A stretch of DNA of 33,859 nucleotides, taken from assembly GCA_910583695.1 (NCBI GenBank), contig CAJTZL010000029.1, positions 1 to 33,859 on the forward strand. Reading direction: 5' to 3'. The notes beneath the pieces are model-generated. The model saw only the letters and a program-made list of their open reading frames with translations. It did no database searches and was not told the DNA's origin. Every line of letters begins with the position of its first letter. Within the stretch, counting starts at the first letter, position 1. Of this stretch, positions 7,938 through 15,260 are shown one piece after another. The DNA is from an uncultured Oscillibacter sp. (GTDB lineage: Bacteria > Bacillota > Clostridia > Oscillospirales > Oscillospiraceae). The position numbers and the translations under genes are program-made.

Positions 7938-9719
7938 CTATGTCTCCGGCATCTGGTCCGTCACCATAATCAGGCCCAGCTTGTCCAGCTCCACGGCTCG
8001 GGGCGCACCCCGGTAGAGGTCCGTGACGGCGCGGATTTCCGCCATCCGCTCCTCCGGGATGCAAAAGAGGGACCCGCCGCCGGAGGCCAGGAGGTAGCGC
8101 ACCCGGGCCTCGCCGCTGTCCTTGTCCACGCCGCCGACCTGGAAGAAGACGCCGTCTCCCAGCTCCAGCGGCTCCCGGTCCTGGAGGACATAGCGCCCCG
8201 CCCCCAAATGCCGGTCCGCCAGCCCGCTGTTTTCCAGAATCCAGCGGCAGAAGGCGGGACCCGCCTGGGCGTAGAGGGCCAGGGCCTCCTCCGTGTCAAA
8301 GCCCTGGGCGGAAGCGGCTTCATAGAAGGCCAGCCCCCTGTGGCAGAGATACACCGTGTACTGCACCGGCTCCCGGGTCCGGTATTCCGCCTCGCTCCGG
8401 GGATCAATGGGGGGAACCTGATACCATTCCTGCCGGGACAGGTCCTCCAGCAGCGCCCCCAGGGCGGCCACATCCTCCTCCGCGCCCTCCAGGGGCAGGT
8501 TGAAGAGATAGGCCCCCGGCGCGTCGCCGATCTCATGGGAGTAGGCGCCAAGCTCCAAGTCCAGCTCCCGCTCCCGGGCAAACGCCTCCAGGGCCCGCTT
8601 CACCAGGATGTGGGGGTAGTTGGTCTGATAGCCCGGCCAGCTGTCCGACCGCTCCCCGTAAAGCGCGGCGCGGAAATACAGCTCCGGGTCCGCCGCCGGG
8701 GCGAAGATATCCCCGGACACGGCATGGACAAAGGGCTCGCCGAAGTCCTCCTCCAGCCATTGGGGGGCCGTCTCCGTCCAGCGTTTGACCTCCTGCCGTG
8801 CGCTGAAGTCCCGGAAGGCCGTCTGCAGGTTGACCGCCCAGCCTATGGAGAGGAAGGCGGCCAGAATCAAGCCGCAGACAACGATAACCGCCTTCCGCCA
8901 GGGGGGATAGCTCCGCCAGGCCTTCCGCCAGGCGCTCCGCTCCTTCGCCGCCCGCCGCTTGTCTCGGCCGCTGACGTTCAGCAGCTGGTAGAGCCGGTTG
9001 TACACCGGGTACCTGGAGGCGTTGTAAGATTCGTAGACGGCAAAGATGGCTTGGCGGATCTCCTGGGAGAGGTCCGGCCGCTGCTCAAGAAAATCCTCCA
9101 GGGCAAAGATAAAATCCAGGTTGGCCCGGACGCTCAAAAACACCGGGCTGTCCAGAAACCGCTGCCACTGGGACAGGGGCGCGCCGGAGGAGTGCAGCAG
9201 CTCCAAAGCGTGGGCCGCCGCCATCACCGCCTCCCAGGAATCCTCCTCCTGCTGCTGCCGCCGGCGATGATTCTCCTTGGCCCGGCGGGCCTCGTTTTTG
9301 ATTCGGAGCTCCTCCAGCTTCCGGCGGCGGGCCGCCTGGGCCTCCTCCTCCCCCTCGGCAAAGAGGCGCTCAAAGTCCCACTCCGGTTCCTGGCACTCCG
9401 GCTTTTCCGAGGGCCGTTTCGGGGCCTCCCGCCCCTCCAGGAGCTCGTCATAGTCCCATCCGGCCTCCGCTCCCTGCCCCTCCGGCGCGCTCTCCGGCGG
9501 GGCGGGGCGTTCGGCGGAAGCGTCCTCCGGCTTGGCCTGGGCGGAGCGGGCCAGCCGCCGGGCCCGGCGGCTGGCCTCCTGATAGGCGGTATGAAGCCGC
9601 TGGAAGCCCTCCGGGTCCTCCTCCGGGTGGGCGGTCTTCAGCTTCCGGGCGTAGGCGGCGCGAATCTCCGAAAGCTCCGCCGGGCCGGAAAGGCCCAGCT
9701 CATTCCAGGGCCAGCTCAC
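7938..9719 (-). CDS. Membrane-anchored J-domain protein, partner of HscC-type Hsp70
   Basis: A 593-residue protein with an N-terminal J-like domain (residues 1 to about 60: MSWPWNELGLS then AAYARKLKTAHPEEDPEGFQ). The J signature is His31-Pro32-Glu33 rather than canonical HPD. A long Arg/Glu/Lys-rich linker follows, with probable coiled-coil near KLEELRIKNEARRAKENHRR. One transmembrane helix lies at about residues 274-295 (AVIVVCGLILAAFLSIGWAV). About 300 residues come after it and match no family I recognise. The start is GTG 9719, overlapping the stop of the upstream Hsp70 gene as GTGA, so translation is coupled. In E. coli hscC likewise lies beside J-protein genes (djlB, djlC), which supports a dedicated chaperone pair. 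Confidence 0.85.
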   Translation of the reverse strand: MSWPWNELGLSGPAELSEIRAAYARKLKTAHPEEDPEGFQRLHTAYQEASRRARRLARSAQAKPEDASAERPAPPESAPEGQGAEAGWDYDELLEGREAPKRPSEKPECQEPEWDFERLFAEGEEEAQAARRRKLEELRIKNEARRAKENHRRRQQQEEDSWEAVMAAAHALELLHSSGAPLSQWQRFLDSPVFLSVRANLDFIFALEDFLEQRPDLSQEIRQAIFAVYESYNASRYPVYNRLYQLLNVSGRDKRRAAKERSAWRKAWRSYPPWRKAVIVVCGLILAAFLSIGWAVNLQTAFRDFSARQEVKRWTETAPQWLEEDFGEPFVHAVSGDIFAPAADPELYFRAALYGERSDSWPGYQTNYPHILVKRALEAFARERELDLELGAYSHEIGDAPGAYLFNLPLEGAEEDVAALGALLEDLSRQEWYQVPPIDPRSEAEYRTREPVQYTVYLCHRGLAFYEAASAQGFDTEEALALYAQAGPAFCRWILENSGLADRHLGAGRYVLQDREPLELGDGVFFQVGGVDKDSGEARVRYLLASGGGSLFCIPEERMAEIRAVTDLYRGAPRAVELDKLGLIMVTDQMPET

Positions 9720-11443
9720 AAAAACTCCTCCTCATCCTCCGCCTCCGGCGGCGGCAGAGCCGCGTCTCCCAGGTAGGCCTCCGCCTGATCGAAAAAGCGG
9801 TCCAGCCGTTTCGTGGCCTTGGCGATTTTCAGGGACTCCTGGCTGGAGAGAATCCTCTGATACCAGTCCAGCAGCTCCGCCACCTGCTCCCGGAGGCCCC
9901 CCACGGTGACGGCGTACAGCCGCTCGCCCCGGGCCACCATGGCCCGGTACTCCTCCTGCTCCCGGGGGTGGAGCTTCAGGCGGGACAGTTCCTTCAGGCG
10001 GCGCTCGGCCTCCTCCGCCGTCATGTCCTTGTTCTGGAGGACCAGCCGCTCCGCCCGGCCCGCCTCGTTGACCACCTCCACCTCCAGGAGGCCGTTGATG
10101 TCGTAGGTGAAGCGGATGCGGACGGACTGCCGCCCCCGGGGGGCCGGGGGCACGGGAATCTGGAGCTGACCCAGGAGGGAGTTGTCCTCGCAGTAGCGGT
10201 TCTCCCCCTGGTAGATCCGGACGTCCACCTTGTCCTGGCCGTCCCGGACGGTGTAGTAGATTCCCATTTTGCTGGAGGGCAGGACGCTGTTGCGCTCAAT
10301 GATGGGGCTCATCAGATCCCGGCCCTGCTCGCTCTCGTTGTACCGGGCCACCCCCAGGGTGAAGGGGCACACGTCGGTGAGGACCAGCTCCCTGAGATCC
10401 CCCGCCCGGGCCTTCATCCCGGCGCAGATGCCCGCCCCCAGGGCCACAGCGGTGTCCGGGCGGCTGTCCTTTGCGGGCTCCTTCCGGAGGGTCCGGGCGA
10501 TGTACCGCCGGACGGCGGGCATGTGGCTGGAGCCCCCCACCATAACCAGATCGTCCAGCTCCTGGGGGGAAATGCCGCCGTCCAGGAAGACCCGCTGAAT
10601 GGGGGCGGTCATCCGCCGGAAGAGGGCCCCGCACTTGCGGATCAGCCACTCATTAGAGAGAGTCAGGGCGGCGGAAATGCTCCCGTCGTCCACGGACATG
10701 ATCACCATTTCCTGGCGGGTCAGGGCCATCTTGCAGGTCTCCCCCTGGCGGATCAGGAGCTCCTTCTGCCTGGGGGTGAGGGTGTCGAACTCCAATCCGC
10801 AGTCCTCGCAGAAGCCCTTGGCAACGGCCAGATCAAAGTCCGCCCCGCCCAGGCGGTTGTCCCCGCTGACCGCCGTGACGCTGACCACGTTTCCAAACCG
10901 CTCCACCAGCGACACGTCCAGGGTGCCGCCCCCCAGGTCGAACACCAGGCAGACCTTGTCCTCCTCCCCCTGGCCGATGTGGCCCGCCACAGCGGCGGCG
11001 GAGGGCTCGTTCACCAGCCGCTCCACCTTCAGCCCCGCCAGAGCGGCGGCCCGCTTCGTGGCGGATCGCTGAGCCTCGGCAAAGTAGGCGGGGACGCTGA
11101 CCACCGCCTCCTCCACCGGCTCCCCCAGATACGCCTCCGCGTCCCGGCGGAGGGAGCGGAGCACCAGGGAGGACAGCTCCTCCGGCGTGAAGGTCCGGCT
11201 CCCCATGGCGTAGGTCTTGCCGGAGCCCATGAAGCGCTTGAACCGGGCGGCGGTCCGCTCCGGATGGGAGATGAGGCGGTCCCGGGCCGCCCGGCCCACC
11301 AGAACGCCGCCGTCCTCGTCCACACTGACCACGCTGGGGGTCAGGACCTCCCCCGCGGCGTTGGGGATGAGCTCGCTTCTCCCGTTCCGCCAGACGGCGG
11401 CCAGGGAGTTGGTGGTGCCCAGGTCGATGCCGATGATTGCCAT
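9716..11443 (-). CDS. hscC: HscC-type Hsp70 chaperone
   Basis: A 575-residue ATP-dependent chaperone. The start is ATG 11443 (MAIIGIDLGTTNS); an in-frame upstream extension would include the promoter and is rejected. The nucleotide-binding domain shows phosphate-1 IGIDLGTTNS (residues 4-13), NEPSAAA, phosphate-2 VFDLGGGTLDVS and the adenosine motif MVGGSSHMP. The substrate-binding domain contains YQGENRYCEDN and the run RIRFTYDINGLLEVEV, close to E. coli HscC. It is shorter than DnaK (about 610-640) and lacks the usual DnaK C-terminal tail. Strongly HscC-like stretches include SHPERTAARFKRFMGS and FTPEELSSLVLRSL. It is followed by its J-protein with a 4-base overlap, and neither dnaJ nor grpE is nearby. 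The client is unknown. Confidence 0.92.
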   Translation of the reverse strand: MAIIGIDLGTTNSLAAVWRNGRSELIPNAAGEVLTPSVVSVDEDGGVLVGRAARDRLISHPERTAARFKRFMGSGKTYAMGSRTFTPEELSSLVLRSLRRDAEAYLGEPVEEAVVSVPAYFAEAQRSATKRAAALAGLKVERLVNEPSAAAVAGHIGQGEEDKVCLVFDLGGGTLDVSLVERFGNVVSVTAVSGDNRLGGADFDLAVAKGFCEDCGLEFDTLTPRQKELLIRQGETCKMALTRQEMVIMSVDDGSISAALTLSNEWLIRKCGALFRRMTAPIQRVFLDGGISPQELDDLVMVGGSSHMPAVRRYIARTLRKEPAKDSRPDTAVALGAGICAGMKARAGDLRELVLTDVCPFTLGVARYNESEQGRDLMSPIIERNSVLPSSKMGIYYTVRDGQDKVDVRIYQGENRYCEDNSLLGQLQIPVPPAPRGRQSVRIRFTYDINGLLEVEVVNEAGRAERLVLQNKDMTAEEAERRLKELSRLKLHPREQEEYRAMVARGERLYAVTVGGLREQVAELLDWYQRILSSQESLKIAKATKRLDRFFDQAEAYLGDAALPPPEAEDEEEFL

Positions 11444-11476
11444 ATCGCGTCCCGCCTTCCTTGGTTTGCTGTTCCT

Positions 11477-11505
11477 ATCATAGCACCTTGCCGGGGGCTT
11501 TGCAA
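11477..11505 (-). promoter_or_regulatory. Promoter of hscC
   Basis: On the minus strand TTGCAA (11505-11500) and TATGAT (11482-11477) are separated by 17 bp, about 35 bases upstream of the hscC start. Confidence 0.7.
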
Positions 11506-11510
11506 GGGCA

Positions 11511-11535
11511 AAGGACCGCCCTATGGGCGGTCCTT
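11511..11535 (-). terminator. Hairpin after the SLH peptidase-like gene
   Basis: Perfect 11-bp arms (AAGGACCGCCC, GGGCGGTCCTT) with a TAT loop lie 14 bases after the stop of the minus-strand SLH gene. No strong T-run follows, so it is a weak intrinsic terminator at best. Confidence 0.55.
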
Positions 11536-11548
11536 GGTCCAATCGGAA

Positions 11549-12721
11549 TCACTTCCATCGGCTGTATACCGTGGTGAAGCCCCGGGCGTCCACCAGACCG
11601 GAGAGGGGGCCCCACTCGTCCCAGTCCACCTTTCCGTTCCGCACCAGCTCGCAGGCGGTGTAGGCGTCCTCCTCCCGGTCCACGCCGGTGAGAATCAGCA
11701 CCCGCTCCACCTCCTCGTACCGGATGTGGATCACATCCCCCACGGCCAGGGAGCGGAACTCCTGGTGCTGGGTGATGGGAGCCTCCTCACCGAAGACGAA
11801 GTCGCTGACCGCCAGCCCGAAGGCAAGACAGCCCTGGGTGGGGCCGAAGCGGGAGGGGCGGTAGTCGTAGCGCATGGTGGCGCTCCAGACCGTGCCGTCG
11901 GGACAGCCCTCCTTCACCAGCTCCAGAAGCTCCAGGATGTTCTCCTCCGTCCGGGACTTGCCGTTGGGAAGGCGACCCTCCTCACAGCGGGGCGTCCCGG
12001 CGTTGACGCGCTTCATCATCTCCTGCACCGTCTCCTCCCCCTGGAGCCCGAAGGCGGGCATCTCCTTTGCCTCCACCCCCGCGTCGGGGTCCTCCGGCTC
12101 CTCCCGGGGGCCGTTCAAAAGCGTGTCCAGCCGGGACCAGATCACGGCGGCCTGGGCCCGGTTCAAGGTGTCCTCCCCGGCAAAGCGGCCGTCGCTCCGC
12201 CCCTTCAGGAGGCCCAGGCCCCAGCAGGTGAAGACGGCGCCGTGATACCCGTCGGGAATCTCGTTCCAGTCGGCGATCTCCGTGGTGGAGAGGGTGATGG
12301 TCTCCTGAAGGGCGTCCTTTTCCCGGAGGACGTTATAGACGGTCTGCGCCATGTCATAGCGGCTGAGGGGCTGGTCCACATAGCGGTCCCAGCGCTTCCC
12401 CAGGTTCCGCCAGGTCTCCTCCACCGACGTGCCCGCAAGCACCGGGAGGCAGGCCTCCATGGCCCGGTACTTCCCCTCCCCGGCGGCGGCGTACTCCTCC
12501 GCCAGGAAGGACCGGGTGAGCATGGCGCAGAACTGGGCGGCGGTGACGTCCCGGCCGGGCTGGAAGGAGCCGTCGCCGTAGCCGTTCACCACTCCGGCGT
12601 CCAGGGCGTGCCGGATTTCCGCCCCGGCCCAGTGGTCCTCCGGAAGGTCGTAAAACTCCGCCGCCCGGACCGGGAGCGTCAGGCAGAAAATGGCCAGCAG
12701 GGGCAGGAAAATTCGTTTCAT
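11549..12721 (-). CDS. Secreted SLH protein with a C-terminal peptidase-like domain
   Basis: A 390-residue exported protein with signal peptide residues 1 to about 20 (MKRIFLPLLAIFCLTLPVRA). Three SLH repeats follow: about residues 22-70 (DLPEDHWAGAEIRHALDAG and NGYGDGSFQPGRDVT), a degenerate one about 100-140, and a third about 155-210 (GLLKGRSDGRFAGEDTLNRA). After an acidic linker comes a C-terminal domain of about 150 residues containing TQGCLAFGLAVSDFVFG and SLAVGDVIHIRYEEVERVLI. The Cys-plus-small-residue helix followed by GDVIHI resembles NlpC/P60- or CHAP-like cysteine amidases. The usual catalytic His after the GDV strand is not obvious (Arg-Val-Leu there), so activity is uncertain. 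The N-terminus is anchored to wall polymers if the SLH repeats work as usual. Confidence 0.78.
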   Translation of the reverse strand: MKRIFLPLLAIFCLTLPVRAAEFYDLPEDHWAGAEIRHALDAGVVNGYGDGSFQPGRDVTAAQFCAMLTRSFLAEEYAAAGEGKYRAMEACLPVLAGTSVEETWRNLGKRWDRYVDQPLSRYDMAQTVYNVLREKDALQETITLSTTEIADWNEIPDGYHGAVFTCWGLGLLKGRSDGRFAGEDTLNRAQAAVIWSRLDTLLNGPREEPEDPDAGVEAKEMPAFGLQGEETVQEMMKRVNAGTPRCEEGRLPNGKSRTEENILELLELVKEGCPDGTVWSATMRYDYRPSRFGPTQGCLAFGLAVSDFVFGEEAPITQHQEFRSLAVGDVIHIRYEEVERVLILTGVDREEDAYTACELVRNGKVDWDEWGPLSGLVDARGFTTVYSRWK

Positions 12722-12754
12722 AGAGGGGGTACTCCTTTTTCATGGGTTTTCCCC

Positions 12755-12783
12755 ATCTTACCACGCCCCGGGAAAAACCGCAA
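12755..12783 (-). promoter_or_regulatory. Promoter of the SLH peptidase-like gene
   Basis: On the minus strand TTGCGG (12783-12778) and TAAGAT (12760-12755) are separated by 17 bp. AAGGAG precedes the ATG at 12721. Confidence 0.6.
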
Positions 12784-12874
12784 GCGCCCCCCGGCAGAGT
12801 TCAAAATCTGGTTACAGTTTCCCGGGGCGGGGGAAGGGGCGCCGGTCCGCCCGCACCAGGGGACCCCCCTCCCG

Positions 12875-13930
12875 TCAGGGGGCCTTGATCTGGAACAGCA
12901 GGTTTTCTGCAAACGCCTCCAGCCGCTTCTCGATTCCCGGCAGGCGGAGGGCCGCCCCGGCGTCGTTGGCAGTCTCCATGAGAATGGCGCCGGGCGGAAG
13001 CCGGAAGCCCTTGTTGACGCAGAGGGCCGAGACCACCTGACTGGCCACGATGTCCCCGCCGGAGTAGCCGGAGACCACCAGGGCGAAGACCGCCTTGTTC
13101 TCAAAGGAGGCGGTCCGGTAGAGAGCCGTCAGGCGGTTCACGGCGGCGGTGAGGTTGGCGGAGAGGGCGTCGTTGTAGTTGGGACAGAGGAGAACCACCG
13201 CGTCCGCCTCCCGGAGGGCGGGGAAGACCTCCTGGACCATGACGCCGCCGTAGAAACAGCCCCCCTGTTCTCCAAAGTGGAGGCAGGTGGTATAGGGGCA
13301 CCCGGCGCAGTCCTCCAGCGTCCCGTTCCGCAGGCCGATCTCCCGGATGGCGCAGGACGCCTCAATCCGCGCCCGCACCCGGCCCCAGAGGTCCAGGGTG
13401 TTGGAGGTGGCGCGGCTGGAGGCGTGGAGGGCCAGGACCCTGGGCCGCTCCCGCCGGGGGGGCGTGAAGGCCAGCACCCGCTCCGCCAGCTCCCGGACCG
13501 CCCGGCAGTAGGCCGTCTCCAGGTCACAGCCCCCGTTCCGGGCCTGGACGGTGAAGTTTTGGAGCCCTCCCGTGGCCTCCGCCAGCGGACGGCCCGGGAA
13601 GGCACAGCCCGCCAGGCTGGCGGCCAGGATGAGCTCCCGGCCCGCCGCCTTGGTGTAGAGGTCCCCGGCCCCGTCCATGACCACGCCCCCCACGCTTCCC
13701 CGGAGACCGTCCGGATGACTCCGGAGGCGGCCCAGAAGCCTGTGGAGGGAAACGTTCACCCCGTCCTCCGGTATGGAGAAGGCAAAGAGAAGCCGCCGGT
13801 TTTCCAGAGGCTCACCCTCCTCCGCAAACCGGAAGGACAGCCCCGCCAGGGCGGCCCGGAGGGTCTCCCCCAGCCGCCCCTCCGGCCGGCCCGGCCCTCC
13901 GGCGTGGAGAATCACCAGCTCGTGTTCCAC
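12875..13930 (-). CDS. Flavodoxin-like NAD(P)H-dependent oxidoreductase, two-part
   Basis: A 351-residue protein. About residues 165-351 form a flavodoxin-like FMN-reductase domain: RVLALHASSRATSNTLDLW (phosphate-binding loop region), then GTLEDCAGCPYTTC, VVLLCPNYNDALSANLTAAV and VVSGYSGGDIVASQV. The Cys cluster C-x2-C-x4-C is arranged as in iron-sulfur flavoproteins and multimeric FMN reductases of anaerobes. The N-terminal 160 residues look like a second, diverged flavodoxin-like fold (LLFAFSIPEDGVNVSLHRLL), an assignment I hold weakly. The start is GTG 13930 with GGAGGGGAG upstream, 12 bases after the stop of the dehydrogenase-like gene, so the two form an operon. Redox partner and substrate are unknown. 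Confidence 0.72.
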   Translation of the reverse strand: MEHELVILHAGGPGRPEGRLGETLRAALAGLSFRFAEEGEPLENRRLLFAFSIPEDGVNVSLHRLLGRLRSHPDGLRGSVGGVVMDGAGDLYTKAAGRELILAASLAGCAFPGRPLAEATGGLQNFTVQARNGGCDLETAYCRAVRELAERVLAFTPPRRERPRVLALHASSRATSNTLDLWGRVRARIEASCAIREIGLRNGTLEDCAGCPYTTCLHFGEQGGCFYGGVMVQEVFPALREADAVVLLCPNYNDALSANLTAAVNRLTALYRTASFENKAVFALVVSGYSGGDIVASQVVSALCVNKGFRLPPGAILMETANDAGAALRLPGIEKRLEAFAENLLFQIKAP

Positions 13931-13942
13931 AGTCTCCCCTCC

Positions 13943-15193
13943 TTAGTCGGAAAGCTCCCGCAGAATCCCCTCCGTCTCCCGGAGGCGGGCAAACAGGGCG
14001 TCCGGCAGCTCCAGCGTCTCCAGCTCCAGCCCCTGGGGAGTGAAGCGGGTCCGGCATCCAAACCACAGCCCATTCAGAGGCACGGAGCCGCAGTGCCACG
14101 CCCCCCGGAGGCTCAGCAGCAGCTGCATGGCCCCGGAGGACACGGCGGGGGCCGCGTAGGGCTTGAACCCCAGCTCCCGCATCCGGAGGTTGGCCTCCAG
14201 GGTGAGGCGGGTCAGCTCCTGGGACAGCGCGTCGTCGTAATGCTCCACGGAGTTGGCGGCAATCAGCCCCCTCCCGTGGGGGCCGAAGGTCCGCCCCTCC
14301 GTCAGGAAGGAGGCAAACCGGGGGTCCCCCTTGGCGAAGTACGCCGCCCGGGCGTTCATCACCCCCAGGCCAAAGCCCTGTATCTGCTCCGGCAGAAGGC
14401 CCTGAAGGTCCAGATATTCCGTCTCCTCATCGACGTTGGAGGCCCACCACGCCGCCTGACACAGCTGGTCCACCGGATCGCTGAGGACGATGAACAGCCC
14501 CCGGAACCCCGCCTTCCGGGCCTGCCGGGCAAAGGACTCCACCAGGGGGCGGTTGGCCTCCAGCTGGGCCATGCGCACATCCTTCACCCCGCTGCCTACA
14601 GGGGGGATGGCCTTGGTGGCGGCAAAGAGAAACACGTCGCACCGGAAGAGGTTCTCCGGTTCCACCGCCTCCACCTCCGGCAGGGCCCCGTAGTCCCAGG
14701 GCCATGCGATCTGCCCCATCTCCGTCACCCACCGGGCCACGGTTTTCTCATTCAAATCACAGATGCCGACGGTGGAGATCTCCTCTCCTCCCAGCAGCTT
14801 CAGGGCCGTCAGCAGGGTGCTCCCCACGTCCCCCACCGCCAGAAGATGCACCCGCTTTTTTCCCCGCCCGGAGGCGGCGAAGTCCAGCGCCCGCTCCCAG
14901 CCGGGGTGGCGGAGGTTCACGCCGGTGAGGCGGCCCGCCTCCAGGGCGGTCCGGACCTCCGGCGGAAGCTCCGCTGGGGGTCCCATCCGCCGGGGGTCCA
15001 GCCAGGAGACGCCGGTCTTGTCCGCCGTCAGCTGCCGCCCGTTCGTCACCCTCCAGGCCGCAAAGCTCCAGACGGGCTCCCGCTGCACCAGAAACAGCTC
15101 CGGCGGAGCTCCCGTCCCGGCGGGGAAGGGCAGTCCCGGCTGAAAGGACGCCGCCTCCCGCCCGGAGACCCGGTAGTGTACGCACTCCATCAT
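13943..15193 (-). CDS. Lactate/malate dehydrogenase-like protein with N-terminal extension
   Basis: A 416-residue protein. ATG 15193 is chosen because GGGAGGA lies 7 bases upstream; an in-frame ATG at 15220 would bury that site. The NAD-binding Rossmann fold begins only at about residue 112 (VHLLAVGDVGSTLLTALKLLG) and is followed by GICDLNEKTVARW, whose Asp would hold the NAD ribose. LSDPVDQLCQAAWWAS corresponds to the NPVD segment of lactate/malate dehydrogenases, and FGPHGRG to their catalytic-His loop. Ordinary family members are about 310 residues, so this carries about 100 extra N-terminal residues of unknown role. It is first in a two-gene operon with the flavoprotein. The true substrate cannot be told from the sequence. 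Confidence 0.7.
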   Translation of the reverse strand: MMECVHYRVSGREAASFQPGLPFPAGTGAPPELFLVQREPVWSFAAWRVTNGRQLTADKTGVSWLDPRRMGPPAELPPEVRTALEAGRLTGVNLRHPGWERALDFAASGRGKKRVHLLAVGDVGSTLLTALKLLGGEEISTVGICDLNEKTVARWVTEMGQIAWPWDYGALPEVEAVEPENLFRCDVFLFAATKAIPPVGSGVKDVRMAQLEANRPLVESFARQARKAGFRGLFIVLSDPVDQLCQAAWWASNVDEETEYLDLQGLLPEQIQGFGLGVMNARAAYFAKGDPRFASFLTEGRTFGPHGRGLIAANSVEHYDDALSQELTRLTLEANLRMRELGFKPYAAPAVSSGAMQLLLSLRGAWHCGSVPLNGLWFGCRTRFTPQGLELETLELPDALFARLRETEGILRELSD

Positions 15194-15225
15194 CGCACAG
15201 TCCTCCCTATAGTCAAACAAGTTGA

Positions 15226-15245
15226 AAAGAATCCAGGGATTCTTT
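15226..15245 (-). terminator. Short hairpin after the HD/NadD-like fusion gene
   Basis: Arms AAAGAATCC and GGATTCTTT (15226-15234 and 15237-15245) are followed by TTC on the minus strand, 15 bases after the stop codon of the 1597-residue gene. The effective loop is 4 bases. It is a modest terminator and also lies just upstream of the dehydrogenase-like gene. Confidence 0.5.
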
Positions 15246-15260
15246 ATACACTATATCAGA

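Noticed and set aside
11444..11542. 33-residue N-terminal extension of the Hsp70
   Set aside because: It covers the hscC promoter. Hsp70s start directly before the IGIDLGTTNS strand, as ATG 11443 does.
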